From positions 164,051,111 through 164,115,110 of the forward strand of contig OY294069.1 of the NCBI GenBank assembly GCA_958510875.1: 64,000 bases of DNA. The letters run 5' to 3'. Origin of the DNA: Endomychus coccineus. Lineage: Eukaryota > Arthropoda > Insecta > Coleoptera > Endomychidae. The first letter of the stretch is position 1. Each line of letters starts with the position of its first letter. The translations under genes and the position numbers were made by a program. Of this stretch, positions 12,300 to 25,769 are shown in pieces. The notes below the pieces were generated by a model. The model made no database searches, was not told the DNA's origin, and worked only from the letters and a program-made list of their open reading frames with translations.

Positions 12300-14450
12300 A
12301 GCAGCCGTTTCAGAAAAAAACGGGCTTAAAGTTAACCTGCGTTGAACCGTTAAGAGTTTTTTTAAAATAAGCGAACAAAATACCTATTTAGCGTCATGTG
12401 CTATATTACACTATCACCCTACAAATTACTATCACAAAAATAGTAGAAATTGAATAATAATAAAAATTCGCAAAAAGCATGTGTGTGAATATTACCCAGG
12501 ACATGCAGGCGCTATCTTCCGATCATATAGAACTTCTATAGAAGTATGATCCAATGTAAAATATTAAGATTTACAATAATTAAATAAATTCTTCCTGATG
12601 CTCAAGATGAATCTGCTTAAGCGCTTAATGAGAGATATCCAGAAACGTATATGGCCCGCTCAGTTGCCTTGAAGCACTTGACCCTTTAAACTGGATGTGC
12701 AAATCAATCAAATCGGCCGAATCAGCGGACATCACGAAACCTAATAGCTTTCGTACAATACTATAGCTTAGCATGAGCAGAACCACCCCAAAAGTAACTG
12801 AGTATCGACAATGTATATTAAAACTGGACGCGATCCCGTAAAATTTGGTGGTGCTTTCCTTATTCTTTCACTACACCATGCACGATATGGTACGTGGTTC
12901 ATATGGATTCGTGCGTTAATAATAGCATATATTTGTTTCTGTTTAACGTGCAATAAACGTCTTAAATGATCAAACCTAATTGCATGTAACGCGTAATACC
13001 AGAAATTCATAATCTATCATTTTTGAACTCAGTGTTCAATATCAAAAAAATCTCATTTTTGTTTATGCCATGCTAATAATTAAGTTAGAATTATTCAAGA
13101 TAAGAGGTGAAAAAAAAAGAATGCGCCACTAAACGTTTCACAATAAAAATTGAGTTATGCCGATAGAATTTACAAACTAAATTATTACTCATAAAATATA
13201 GTTTTATACAAAATATATATTCCGTCATCTGTTTCTTTTATTATTCGTGAAACGATAACAGAATACATATACAATAATTATTACAATATTCAAATGAAAA
13301 CAAACTGACCTGATTGCAGTGATTATGTATTTGAATTTCATTAACCATTCACTAAACACCAAGCAGGTCCAGGAATGAATAGCATTCTATGTACTAGTAA
13401 AGTACCATCGCCTTTGTAAATCTTTGAAAGTTAACTACAATTACATCGATCTGTATGTTGTATGAAATATCAATTGATGTTGATTAATAGTTTCTCTGTT
13501 AACAAAAAAATATATACATATGTTCATTTAATATGCAATTAAATCAACGATCTTCGTCGTCGCTATTGTATATTGTATTGTTATTATAGTTAAATGATTA
13601 TTACCATGATAAACTAGAATGTTTAGTCTGTTGCAGTAGTATGAGATCATAACCAATTTATGAAACGATTACCTTGCTAATATTTCTCAGAATATATCCA
13701 GTGGCAACATAGAAACTGTTATCATTGTTGCGAACTAATGGATATTGATGATATCTTACTATATGCAGGCTTTTGAGTTTACGACTTGTTTTATGTTTTT
13801 CTTTCTTGCTATAGGTACTATCTATTTTATTGATACAGTTCTCTTACAGGTTCATTTTATATGAATGTAACAGGATCATATAAATTATTTTTTCCTTGAA
13901 AATAATAAAAATAAATGAATTTCTTTTAAATTTAAATCAAAACCTTTGTTAAATCATTTTGCATATTTTAATAATGAATAATTGATTTATTTATACTTTT
14001 TATTCATTTAATTAATAAAATAAAATTCAATAATAAGCCGCTTAAATTATTCCGGAATTTAATTCCCAATTATAAATAGAAATGAATTTCTTATATTCAT
14101 AAACTATGGAAATTTATTACATTTCTCAATGAAATTACTTATGAAAAATTAAAATGAAGAATTACAAAAATACAGCTTCAAAATTTGATCTCAAAAACGA
14201 TGAAGATGAAAACTTTTTACTTGAATAAAAATATTATTTTCTCATTTAAAGACAAGAGAATTTTTTTAAGTAATTTCTCTTATTTTACTAATAAATAATA
14301 TATTTTTCATACTTTTTATTTATTAAATTAATACAATGAAATTCAATAACAAGCCTCAATTCCCAATTATGAATATATATGAATTTCTCAATTCAAAAAC
14401 CATGGAAGTTTAATAAATTTGACATCATGAGGTTTTCTCCCCATTTTAGT
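12300..14450. other. AT-rich, gene-free stretch
   Basis: Very AT-rich sequence with many short homopolymers. I could not support any gene, transposon or RNA. A few motifs recur loosely between 13920-14110 and 14270-14420 (AATTCCCAATTAT, ATGGAAATTTA-like), suggesting a diverged direct duplication. Confidence 0.4.
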
Positions 14451-14520
14451 CTGTCAATTAGTTCAAATGCACATTAGTTTTACTTTCTTTTATATTGCAA
14501 ACAGGCTCAAATAAATGATT

Positions 14521-14545
14521 ATTACTATTATTATTATTATTATTA
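14521..14545. repeat. (TTA)n microsatellite
   Basis: Eight or so TTA units. Such tracts are often the 3' tails of LINEs; on the minus strand this reads (TAA)n, but I could not identify the element it belongs to. Confidence 0.8.
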
Positions 14546-14682
14546 GGTGATCTGAGCTGAGCTGAGCGCTGATTTTCTTCTCCACGGCCGTATATACAGA
14601 GAGAGTACGGAGTATGAAGAACTTCAAATTGCGGAATTTGGGATATATTCACATTAATCTTACAAGTCCTTCGTATATAATA

Positions 14683-15608
14683 CCGGAATATCAAAAATTA
14701 TTTAGGTCAAGGGTGGTTGTGGAATCTAAAACGTGTGTCTTACTTTTCGTTTGAAATAATTATGTCACTGTCACACTGACATCATCAATAACCTACAAAT
14801 TTCATACCTATTTATTTCAGTTGTAAAACAATAATGAACTACAAATTATGAAATAATTATGTGAACTTTGAACCGGGTCAATCCGGGTCAAAAACTGTTT
14901 TGAAATAGTTAATTCTCCGTAAATCGAATGACGTTCACGTGAGAAGCCCGTAGCACGCGAGTTAGAAAAGTGCAAACTGGTTGTACCTAATACGGCTTTA
15001 CGACGACTTTTCGCGTGCCGTTTTCGCACCATGTAGTTAGATTCAGTATCGGACCATGCCCGACGGCCCTTGTTTTTTCGATAAATTTCCATTAAATAGG
15101 AAAATTTAATTAAAACAGTTTGAGCTATTCTCAGATCTCAGCTACGCGCGTCTAACGTGCGACATACCAGAGGGAATTTTCTCACGACTAAAATATACAC
15201 GAAGCTGGTATAAACTAGCGGCTCATAGCCAAAAACACTTTATTAGAACTGGCGCCGGTCGCACGGGGCAAGAAACGGCCCCAAATTAACAAGACCGAGG
15301 TAGAATGTATAAACTCTAACATACGTGCAGCGAGCTCCTCTTTCGTAGCTAATTACATAGGACGTCTGGCGTTCATGCAATTATGTTTTTAGATAATTCG
15401 AACCTTCCAATTTAGATAGGCCACGTGAAAATCCCGGAGTTCAAAGCGCTGAAGACTTCTGAGTGTTACAATATTCGTCTAAAATTGCGAAATTTCGCAC
15501 TTTTAGAAACTTCAAATTAATTATGACATAATTATTTCAAATGTAAAGTAAGACACACGTTTTAGATTCCACAACCACCCTTGACCAAGATAATTTTTGA
15601 TATCCCGG
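14683..15608. mobile_element. 926-bp MITE-like element with 85-bp inverted repeats
   Basis: The arms 14683-14767 and 15524-15608 are reverse complements over about 85 bp with only a handful of mismatches. They begin CCGG and are flanked on both sides by TA (14681-14682, 15609-15610), as expected for a Tc1/mariner-type target duplication. The interior is more GC-rich than its surroundings and has no recognisable transposase; the minus ORF at 14817-15092 is rich in Arg, Ser and Lys and matched nothing I know. A non-autonomous DNA element is the best reading. Confidence 0.75.
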
Positions 15609-16553
15609 TAGATAGTCTGAGCCAGTAACATAAAATGAATTACGTGATCGGCGAGGAATTAGAACAATGGTGGAACAATACCTCCGCAAAAAAAAAGGTA
15701 CGACTTTGAATTTTGATGCCAGTAAATTCCGAGCAATATATGTTTGTGTCATATTTTCAAGTGCATTGCATTAAGCGTTTGGCCGCTACGCGATAACATA
15801 TCTTGTGCCATCTAACCCGATACAAGAGAATTAATTATGTTTAATATAAAAAGATCGATGAAAATATATGAAAATAAACAAGAATAAAATTACTTCTTCT
15901 TGAGATCCAACTGATATCACAAATAACAAAATTAAACCATTAAAAATTCAGTGGACATTATATTATAGTAGGGGAAAATTTTACATTTATTAACAAGAAA
16001 TTACCATTTTCACTCGCAGTCTCTGCTTTTATATATAACAGCAATGATCTAATTTTCCCTGCAGCTATTTCCATCCATGTCTCTATAGACGAGCAAATGC
16101 AATGCTACCCATATTCAACAGTAAGTATTTCTCTTTTGATAAATTTGGAACAACATTCATTCTCATTACCTTGGCCATCAACGAGTGTTTATTCAGAATT
16201 ATAATTACCATCTTCCCATTCTAATAAAACGAGGCTAAAAGGAAAAATAATTCGGTGATTTCGGTGAAATTTCTTGGGAAAATGAGAACGTCACCAGTCG
16301 ATTGAAATGTTCATTGAAACAAAGTGAACTTTCCATCAATCTGAATTAACATGTGCAACAGAGAGATAGATGAAAGAGTGAATATTTGAAGTTTCCCTTA
16401 ATTTCTATAGAATTCATGACAGAAGTGTAGCTCCTAACTTGGCTCTATTCAAAAATCGCTACCTTCAGGAGTTTCGTAGCCTCAATAAAATTACGTGACC
16501 TCAAATAAAACTGGTCAAAAGATATATCTAAAATACTGATTTCTGCCTCTTTC

Positions 16554-16880
16554 TCACTCCTCTGGCATCATTGGATGGTGTAGAGACTCTAGATGGAACG
16601 TACCATTATCTGCAAAGCTGTAAACGGAATAGGTGGTCGATTCCAACAGATCGCTGAGCAGAAACAAAGTTGATTCCAAAACGGATTCCTGTGGAACAGC
16701 ACCATCGATAGTCATTGTATCGAAGGATACTCCGTCAGCTACCAAATGGACTGATCTATGAGAGAGGAAACTCGATAGTAAGCGACAAAGTTGAAGCGGC
16801 AAACCATATGACGGAAGTTTCCTAAGAACGCCTTGGTGTCAGACTCGGCCGGACCGGTATTTCTACCAGGATGACTCATA
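16554..16880 (-). mobile_element. LINE family A, RT core fragment
   Basis: Minus-strand reading gives LLSSFLSHRSVHLVADGVSF, then an altered GVPQGSVL block (GAVPQESVLES), then YSFADNGTFH in place of the catalytic FADD motif. The mutation of the second catalytic Asp to Asn and the stops show it is inactive. It is the same family as the copies at 22840, 62744 and 2250. Confidence 0.75.
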
Positions 16881-16898
16881 GCCGAGGTTTATCAAAGT

Positions 16899-17350
16899 TT
16901 TTTGGAACAATCTCTGCATGAGTTGCCGGAGGATGTACCTACTATTGATAACGAGAATTGCAATGTGGTATATGCACGATGGTGCAGCTATTGGGGCTAC
17001 TCGGAAGTTTCTAACATCAACATATGGTGATCGCTGGATTGGTCCAAGTGGATTTCCTATCACCGAACTAAAATCCCATGAATTATTTTGTATTGAGTCA
17101 TCTGAAGTTATTAGTTACATTACTCCAGTGGAAAATGTGGAAGATTTGGTAAATCCGATAAATGATGGATGCAATTCAATAAGACTAGTGTTTTCCGAAG
17201 AGTTGGGCAATCAATGAGGATAAGTTGATGGAAGTCGTTCTCAGCTATTGTACATTGAAAAGTTTTATATTTCATAAAATATTTGTTGACTAGATTCAAT
17301 GCTTTATTCAAAATGTTCTCAAAATGACCCAGGGAATTTTTACTGTATGT
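16899..17350 (+). pseudogene. DUF4817-type transposase, C-terminal relic
   Basis: Plus-strand reading at 16918-17215 contains MWYMHDGAAIGATRKFL, matching the MWFMHDGAPAHFS motif with the second catalytic Asp, followed by TYGDRWIGPSG and, after changes, the TPVENVEDLV block near the C-terminus. The WPPRSPDLxxLD block is frame-disrupted. It could belong to the same family as 6766, 31888 and 48770. Confidence 0.7.
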
Positions 17351-18700
17351 TTACTCAATATCCTGTATGACTGTGATTGCAATTTCATACTTTATAGTTC
17401 ATTGCCAAAACATACATTCATGTGATTCATTTGTTCCATAACCATTCAGTTTTATAACCATTAGGTTTTCCTTCAGTTTATAGAAAGAGCTCAAAACAGA
17501 GTCAAATGCATTTTCAACCACATAAAACTCTTTTACAATAAGTACTTACTTACATGGCCATTCATATGCACATTTCACTCAGATGGTTTCTATTGAACTG
17601 ACAAAAATTACCTGTAGTAATGAAATTGCTTCATGCTTAATTATTTAGGCGTGGTCAATAACTTCAAAAATAGTTCTGAACTTTCACAATATACAAGTGA
17701 ATGTTTGTGAGTTTGAGAAATATGCTCTCCTTCAAAGAAATGAACATGCTGGAATTGTTAGTATTATATAATTTCAATCTGTATTGTTGTAATCGGATAG
17801 TTTTTTTTTTGTATCTATTCATGTGCATGATTACATTTTACAGGTAGAGATAGTAATGTTTAGTATTGAGTCACAAATTAGATAAGCGATCACGACTTCA
17901 AATATGCTTCAATGGACCCTGATACCACACTTTCCTTCATAACAAATTCAATGCAGTACAGGAAAGTGTTTCTCCCGAAACGTACTTGATGTCAAACATA
18001 TAGGATATAGGCAATGTGTGAATAGAATATAAACAATTCATGCTGTGGATATTATTGTAGTTCATAGCAATCATAATTTGAAAGAATTGAATTTTCAGAG
18101 AAATTTAAGAAATGCTTGGTATGGAATTGTTGTCAGTACTATATATCGTAGTCTCAATGGAGATATGAGCAATTTTGCTAGAAACATGTTGAAAAATACG
18201 AATACAAACTCACTATATGTGGGAATTTTTATATCAACACATTAGAACAAAGACAACAAAAGACAGAAGTAACCTATTTACATGGAATGAACTGCTATAA
18301 TTTAATTTATACCAAATTCACACACATTCAGACAACGTGCTTGCTTGTGTGTATCACGTTCATTCCTCACATTTCAAAGGAAGAATCCACCTTTCCGTAT
18401 CTGCAATGATATTCCTCTTACGAAATTGGGTAGTCGAGTTTTAAAGGATATTGCATTAGAGCTCAATTATCTTGTAAACCCCTTTAACCATAATGTTGCA
18501 AGGGTAATTTTTTCGCCCAAATTGAACGAGAAATCAACGAAATCAAGGCAATGTTTGGAAAATATAAAGTGCTGCTGTTGCTGGGTCACTGGACAATTAT
18601 GAAAGTAATTTCTAGTGTGAAAAAAAACCTTTTCTGGGAGTACTATATTTATAAAAATCTGTGCAGCAGTTAGAGGGAAAGATGAAGAAACGAGTTTTCA
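17351..18700. other. Unannotated AT-rich stretch
   Basis: Short ORFs only (for example 18045-18245 and 18345-18602); none shows a recognisable domain, splice border or relation to neighbours. I see no supportable gene. Confidence 0.4.
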
Positions 18701-18719
18701 AACTGATCTTCGAAGGAAT

Positions 18720-18905
18720 GCAACTCATTATCATCATTGTAGGGTAGGGGTCAAACCTCCAGATACACGTAGGCCGCAGGATTGACCCCATTGTGCACCC
18801 CATGATCAGTAGCTCATTCTATTGTGGCACGTCTGTGGCCCGCCAGCAACCCAGAATATTGCTGACGCAGTCTTCGCCGAAGTAACGGTGGTCATCTACA
18901 ATGTC
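18720..18905 (-). mobile_element. LINE family B 3' end fragment
   Basis: The sequence around 18825-18875 (GTGGCCCGCC and flanks) matches the minus-strand LINE 3' region at 53690-53760, and the adjoining ATCATCATT tract at 18728-18740 fits the family's (ATG)n tail when read on the minus strand. No coding part is preserved. Confidence 0.5.
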
Positions 18906-19329
18906 CGGAATATGTAAGTGTCCATTCCATTCCAATCATTTCCCTAAGCTTCGTCCTGTTATGAGAAAACAGGGTCTTGGAAGCCCTGGCGCAGGCTCTT
19001 CGATCTGGTGAGTTCCGCCACAAATCAAAGCACTGTTCAGCTGGCCTCAAGGGACGAGACCTCCAACGCAAGTTTGATAAAGCTACCATCGGAGCTGGCC
19101 CGACTGGCAATATAAAAATAGGCACAAAATCTTCCAATAAGAAAGGTTGTTCGAAAACATGAAGATAAGATCATTGTGCAATTGGGCCCAGACATCGAAA
19201 CAGGTGGATAGTTTGAGTTTTTGTTTTTACCTCAATAAATAACCTACATACAAATAATGCTATTCCATCAAAAAATCGACTTACAAATAACGTACTAACT
19301 TATTTCCGCATGCAGTTATTAGTCTGATC

Positions 19330-19960
19330 TCCAGATATGGCTTACCGCGCCAACGACGGTATCATATTTGTTTTGAAGCGACGGTACAAGAACGAATTTT
19401 ATTGATCCATCGTTCACCAGATGATAGTGATTCGTTGGTATGGGGCATGTACGCTTCCATTCCTAGCCTGATAATATCCGAGATCTCTGTGGCATTTGCG
19501 TTGAGTCAACAGATTCAAAATATACGCTTCTCCAAAGAAACTCGGAGAAAAACATGCGAAAACCATCCCAGTCGACTGAGTCGTGAAGCCAAACTGTGCG
19601 GTGTTGGATTGTTTCGTGGAGTGATATGGAACAGGTCATAGTGAAGAGAGAATGGTCAGAGTTTCTCAATGGTGCACGTACCTTTACTTCATAGGGATCT
19701 GGAATGTTAATGAGGAGTAAATCGAGCGTATTGGCATAATGATAGTTGTTATCAGGAATACGTGTTGGTTCATTAATTAACTGCTCGAAGCCATAGGTAA
19801 TGAAAAAGACCTCAGCCTCCACCCTGTGTCATCCATCTTGCTTGAGAACTTCTAACAAGGGAAGTTGTGAACGTTGAAATCACATATGATGATAATTTCA
19901 GATGCTGGATAGTTCTGCTAAATGAGGTCAAGTTGAGCCAAGTTGAGCTTGGAAACAATA
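19330..19960 (-). pseudogene. LINE endonuclease (EEP-type) fragment
   Basis: Read on the minus strand: a CDFNVHN motif near 19880 (the GDFN core of apurinic-type LINE endonucleases), then GFEQLINEPTRIPDN, TLDLLLINIP and NSDHSLFTM, the NSDH block with the catalytic His, followed by DWDGFRMFFSEFLW at the start of the linker. A stop and a frame change lie just before the long ORF (19822-19463). It could be the 5' part of LINE family A, since no other copy in the window has this domain. Confidence 0.75.
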
Positions 19961-20029
19961 TAAATTTTCTGTTATGTGTTTGTTCAGTTAATGTTATTGC
20001 ATCCAACAATGAACTTATAAATAATGTAC

Positions 20030-22830
20030 TAACCTAGGGTTGCCGCTTGGCCTTAATACGTTTCCATTTTTTTTTATGTGTCCAGGTAATCTTATGTATC
20101 CAAAAATACTCACTAATAACCTACTAAGCTAGAATTTGTCATTTACCCGGTAGGAACACCTACTTTTCCAGCCTGGCCAGGGCTTCTCTACAGATATATT
20201 TATACCCCTATGTATATAGTTTCTTTGGAGGTTTTCGATGAACTGTCAGCTGGTCGAGCTTGGCAGATTACAACTGGGACATCTTTGAATCTTCATTAAA
20301 CACGAAACACTAAACTAAATTTTACTGAAAACCGATCACCGACCATGGAAATATCTATGGAAAAGAAAGGATGACATTTATTAATGTGAGCACTCCATTA
20401 AAATTGAAATGTATGCCGTATTATTTTACCATTCTCGTAAAAACATCACCGATGAAGTACAATTGTCTGTTGATGCTTGATTTTGTAATAATTTTACTTT
20501 CTGATAGCAAACATATAGTTAAAATTAGGAACCGAAAGAATTGATCGTCTGGGGTTATTAAATCTTATGCATGAATAGCGTCAGTTAAAATAATTACAAC
20601 TTGTTCGTGCGAAAAGAAATCTCTTATAGCAATGGAGTGCATGAAAATAATCTTCGTGGAACACGTAAAAATTACATGAACTCATGTATACGATAATCAT
20701 TTCGCATGTTAAAAATTTCCGTGTAAGTTTTTTTCTACATAAAGTCTACTATACGATTCTTATGCAATCAATACATAGAAGAACTTTGATATCATGATGA
20801 GATTAAAACAACATACTATATACAATGAATCGTGATCAATTGATCACGTGACTTCCCTCATCTTTATCAGTAAAATACCATTTGGAAACTCCTGCGGGTC
20901 AAATGCTAATGATTGTAGGAACAGAAAATGTATTGGAAATGTTTTAGAAACCGCTAATGAAAAATATAATATTATACTCTATGTTACATTGAAATTTCAT
21001 CCAAATGGTGTACATAGTGTATTTCACAACTCTATGTTTCATAGTGACTTTCGCAATTATTCAAACTGTAATAGGTTTGTTCCATATTGGCACTTGCTAT
21101 CACATGAAGTAGCAAAATCTTCAGTTCAGTCAACTCAAAGACATCATAGTTTTGAAATCAGCCCAATTAATTCATCAATTCTCCATTAAATGTGGATGTC
21201 GAAAATCATCACTTGAATTTTTTAGATCGCTGCGTGTACAAGCGATAAGAAAGTTTGAATATCCCCTTTTTCCTTTGTCTGTCGCTTATATGGACTTTAT
21301 TGATGAAATCTTGCAATTTTGGATTCACACGGTAGATGAATGAACCCTAAAGCTGACATGACAGTATTATTTATTATCTGCAATATAATAAAAGTATCGG
21401 TTCGAAGTGAGTTTTCTAATCAGATAATACATTGAAATAAATTATCTGAAAGATAATATTGGAATAGAAATGATTTACAATAATGAAGAAAAATATAGAT
21501 TGGTAATAATGAAATTTGGTAATAACGGAAAGCCTTATCATTTCTGTATGAGAAAGTTATACTTCTTTGATATCCAAAATATTGACAATTTTAGAGATAT
21601 TTGAATTTCAACAATTATGATATAATATATTACATAATAATATATTCAATTTGGCTAAAAATCTGTGGAGAAATCAAAATACAAATTGTTCGTAAGCGTA
21701 CACAGACATTTGGAAGTTAAAATAAACATTTCGGTAAATTTTGTTCCCGTTAACATTACTGTAAGCTTTGTGAGCATCAGTATTAAGAATGTCAACCAAC
21801 TTCTTTTAATCATTATTACGCCCAATTGGGCTTGAAATCAATGGATGATTCAGAACTTACATCATTCTTAAGCGTACGTAGCCATTTTTGAGATTGTGAA
21901 AAAATTTTCACTCTAATGTAGGAAAATTTTGATATACTGCATACACATTTTTACAATCCAACAGATGAGCACCGTATTAAGATTTCTGGATAAAAATCAG
22001 TGGAAAATTCATAATTCTCATTAGTTTCTGGAGTACTATTATGAAGTTACAACAAGTTTTTGTCTACGTACCTTCACGTCCAAATTTCACCGAATTAACC
22101 GATGAGCACCATATGAAAAACTTCATATAATAGGGAATAAATATCAAATACATATAAAATATTCTTCGCTTCATCCATCTTTCTCGAACTCTCCACCAAA
22201 ATACATATCTATCTCTCTCATCTTAACAAAACTTAACCTATTTGGTTGAACTCACACTCTCACATTGTTACTCCAAAAGTCGACTTAAGCTAGCGCCTCC
22301 TGAAGTGTCCCATAATAAAACTTTAATAATAAATATAACTCATTTATATTCTACTAATCTGTATCAACCTGGAAACAGTGAATAATTAACAGCTACTACC
22401 CTGGATAGGTAAGTAGTTGTTCAAAAATTATTCACAGATTAGTATGATCTTATGATATTAACTCACCTATTTAAAAATTATAGACATGGATTCTACTAAT
22501 GTTGAACGTGATAATATTGAAAAAATATAAATACTGCAAATAAATATTTTTGGTAAATACAAATGTTATATCAACAAAAACGTTTTCCAGGATATCATTG
22601 TATCAAAATAACTAGTGTTTTCCTTCCTCGCGAAATTGTTTATCAAGGGAAATTTTAAAAGATACATACCCTCTTTTATGAAATAGTTCCGTCGTATTTC
22701 TAAACATAGTATAGGATAAACAGGCGTATTCAGCTCTAGGAAATCCCAGAAAACTATATATCAACAGTGTTGTCTGTTATATTGTGACCTTATTACAAAG
22801 TACTGAGAAGAACCAAAATCTCCAGCTGTA
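20030..22830. other. Gene-poor stretch
   Basis: Mostly AT-rich sequence. A short piece near 20335-20372 matches LINE family A (compare 50810-50860, same strand). The plus ORFs at 20848-21189 and 21152-21343 have ordinary composition but no motif I recognise, and I do not call them genes. Confidence 0.4.
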
Positions 22831-22839
22831 ACACTGGAT

Positions 22840-23800
22840 CTCTCCTAAGCATTTGACCGAGTCTGGCACAAAAGCCGTTTTGCGAAACTTCCTTTATATG
22901 ATTTGCTGCCTCAACTTTATCCCTTACTATCGAGTTTTCACTCAGATGGATCACTTCATGTGGTGGTTGATGGAGTGTCCTCCGATCCAATGGCTGTTAA
23001 CGCTGGTGTTTCACAGGGACTTCTCTTGGCACCAACTTTGTTTCTTCTCCATATGAACGATCTGCTGGAAGTGACCACTTGTCTCATCCACAGCTTTGCA
23101 GATGATGTTACACATCATACCGCTTCCTCATCTAGAGCTCATATGTCATCCAATGAAGCCAGAGGAGCGATACAGAGACAGTTTGACGCAACCAAAACTC
23201 AGGTTTTACTATGAAGGCTCCCATATCCATGCTCGGGATCACCAGCAACAGCACCCTTTCAGCGGATGATCATGTAAGGGTCATTGCGAGAACCGCTTAT
23301 TTCATGCCAAGAAGTACTTTATATCCCTGCAACTCTTCATAATGTACAAAGTACAAATTCGACCTGTTCTGGAGTACAGATCACATGTTTGGAGTACGAC
23401 TCCCAAACATACCCTATCCAGAAGAGAGCTATTCGTCGAGTTCAATAACCTCTCTAGAACATCGTAGGAAGGTGGGAGATCTCTCTTTTTTCTATAGATA
23501 TTTCCATGATCGGTGTTCATCAGAAATCTCGTATGTTGTTCCAGCACGAGAGATTCCAGATAGGCGGACTAGACGAGCTCAAACTAGTCATCCCTTCATT
23601 GTCAAGCTCGGAACCTGCCGAACTTCTTCTTACCAGGCTTAATTTTTCCATCAAACAGCGGAGATGTGGAAATATGTACCTAATGAGGTCTTCCCCTATG
23701 CCTCACACGATGTTTTCCGGATACTGCAGGTTTCCCTCTCGTGTAGGCGAAGTTTTAAGAAATCTACAAAGGAAAACACTTTTGCACCGGGCTCTGAGGC
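22840..23800 (+). mobile_element. LINE family A, RT copy with catalytic motifs
   Basis: The best-preserved family A core on the plus strand. Frames in order: FDRVWHKSRFAKLPLYDLLP (RT motif A region), SSFHSDGSLHVVVDGVSSDP, a NAGVSQGLLLAPTLFLLHMN block (motif B, normally GVPQGSVLSPTLFLLHIN), HSFADDVTHH with the catalytic FADD, and QFDATKTQVLL. After 23210 the frame changes and the thumb region follows, ending near 23790 with a degenerate segment that corresponds to SEVFPxxYNLxxFK in the copy at 62744. Frameshifts at about 22900, 23210 and 23500 make it inactive. Confidence 0.8.
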
Positions 23801-23899
23801 CCCTGGAAGGGTGTAATTTTTATCATAAAAAATGTCACCCGAGATATTTTCTGATTTTCATTAATGTTAGTAATATCTCTGAAGTAATTTGAAAAATAT

Positions 23900-24800
23900 T
23901 TAGCCGCGGGAAGTATGAAAACAAATTATATTTTGGTTTGAAGGGAAACCTTTCGCTAAATTTGATAGTTTGAATAGTAAAAAATACACAAAATATCAAA
24001 TTATCCCGAAATTCACCATGAGGGGCTGCAATTTCACCCGCCCGACCGCAACATTATTATGTGCTCCAGTTAGAATATCTTTTTTGTTTATTAAAGTATT
24101 GGCTCTTATTGTCAAATATTGGCAAGTCTGCTTTAGCTTCTAGTTTTGCTCTTATATACCCATCTCTTGATATTTCACCATTAACCTTTTGTGAAGCCTC
24201 AGTAACGAGTTTCACACACCGTTCAACAGCTTGTGTCTAACAGGAAAACTTTTCAAATAAGGGTACATTTTTTCTTTTATAATATTTTGCGAATTACTTT
24301 CACTATACGTCTATTGAATTTATGTAATCCGAATTACATTTGTTACTCATTTCCTAGCATTCTGATTCCTCAGAAAATGCTGGCATGTGAGTTCATTAAC
24401 ATCGATAATCGTTGTTTGCAAAAAAGTTGTACACTATTTGTCTTAATCCATCTAGAAACTCTCTTGAAGCTGTTTTGGGGTAGTGAGGGAAGTAACAATT
24501 AGAAGCTCTTAAAATTATTCAATGTCAATTCATGGTTTTCATTGAAGGAGGATGCAAAATTAATATATTACATCCTCTGAAGAATCAGGATTTTTGTAAC
24601 ACAGGGGAGAAAATAGAATTAATTCGATTTCTTATCATTCTTGTAGAGTAGTATCTCATTTATAAGACCATTATCAACGATTCAGAACTAAAAAAATTCT
24701 TCTTAAGTACTTCTATATTTCGTCTTTCACTGTTCTTTTTTGGTCGAAATATTTAACAAATAACAACTCAAATCGAATTATACAAAAAATAATTATTATT
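23900..24800. other. AT-rich spacer left of the long-TIR transposon
   Basis: No supportable gene. The ORF at 24233-24502 has no recognisable motif. Confidence 0.4.
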
Positions 24801-24802
24801 AC

Positions 24803-25115
24803 AAAAGGATACCGCACACTTTAGTAGGGAAAGTGGCCCCCTGTCGAATTGGCTGAATTTTTGATATGTTATAGTCCAAGTCATTCCGAACAAAAATTTC
24901 AATGGGCACAACTTTTTCTATAGGATGGTTTTGGCGCTAGAGGCCAATTAAAACTTTCATTTGTTCTTCATTGTTAAACAACACGAAACGTTATCCTGGA
25001 TAATAATCACTTTTCCGAATAATCAAGATCTAAACAGTCATTAATATGAGATACTATTAGAAGTATTGTTCATTGATGTCACTATAGGTGATCAATTATA
25101 CAGTGTGTTCCAGCT
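24803..25115 (+). repeat. Left terminal inverted repeat of the 3.4-kb transposon
   Basis: About 313 bp, reverse complement of 27916-28230. The outer tip reads AAAGGATACCGCACACTTTA. Inner boundary is placed at the GTGTTCCAGCTACC / GATAGCTGGAACAC match. Confidence 0.9.
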
Positions 25116-25769
25116 ACCTACAATTTTTAAAGTGCAATAATTCGAAAATGGTTACAAATCGTCTTAGGGATCTACAATGAAAAAATGTTTATGAATCCTA
25201 TTCTACACCGTATTCTACATCACATAGTCGAAAAATATAAGGAGTGTTCCTTTTAAAAGAAATCGAAAGTTATATTCGAAAACTTCCGTACCTACTGAAA
25301 AATATTGTTCGACCATCCTGAATAATTTTAGGCCATGAAAAAGAATGAGAAATGTCTATAAAATGGCCTTTTTTTTCCTTTCTAAATCTATCATCATAAC
25401 GTCAGGGATTTTCAAGGTATGCATCTGCAAATGGACTACCCAATTTCGACCAATAAGTCGTAACGTCCAAGTGATTCAGAGACAATCAATAATAGTAGGT
25501 GTAGTGGTGAATGGAGGTTATGTAGATGTTTGAAAAATTCACTAATATATATCATTATCATTATTTTTATTATTATTATTAATGATATTTCTTTTTAAAA
25601 TAATGCACTTCACCTTCCAACCCGATTTTTTTCGTATCGCCCTGTAAATGCAAAACATTCTTGTGCTGTTGTCTAGTTAACTTTCGTTTTCAAGTCGATA
25701 TCACAATAGAACAACTCTAGAAATCGAAAGACTTATGAAGAAGATCCCGATCCAACTGTACTTAAAGTT

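Noticed and set aside
20848..21343. Two overlapping plus-strand ORFs as a possible gene
   Set aside because: No recognised motif, splice border or repeat relationship; composition like the surroundings.
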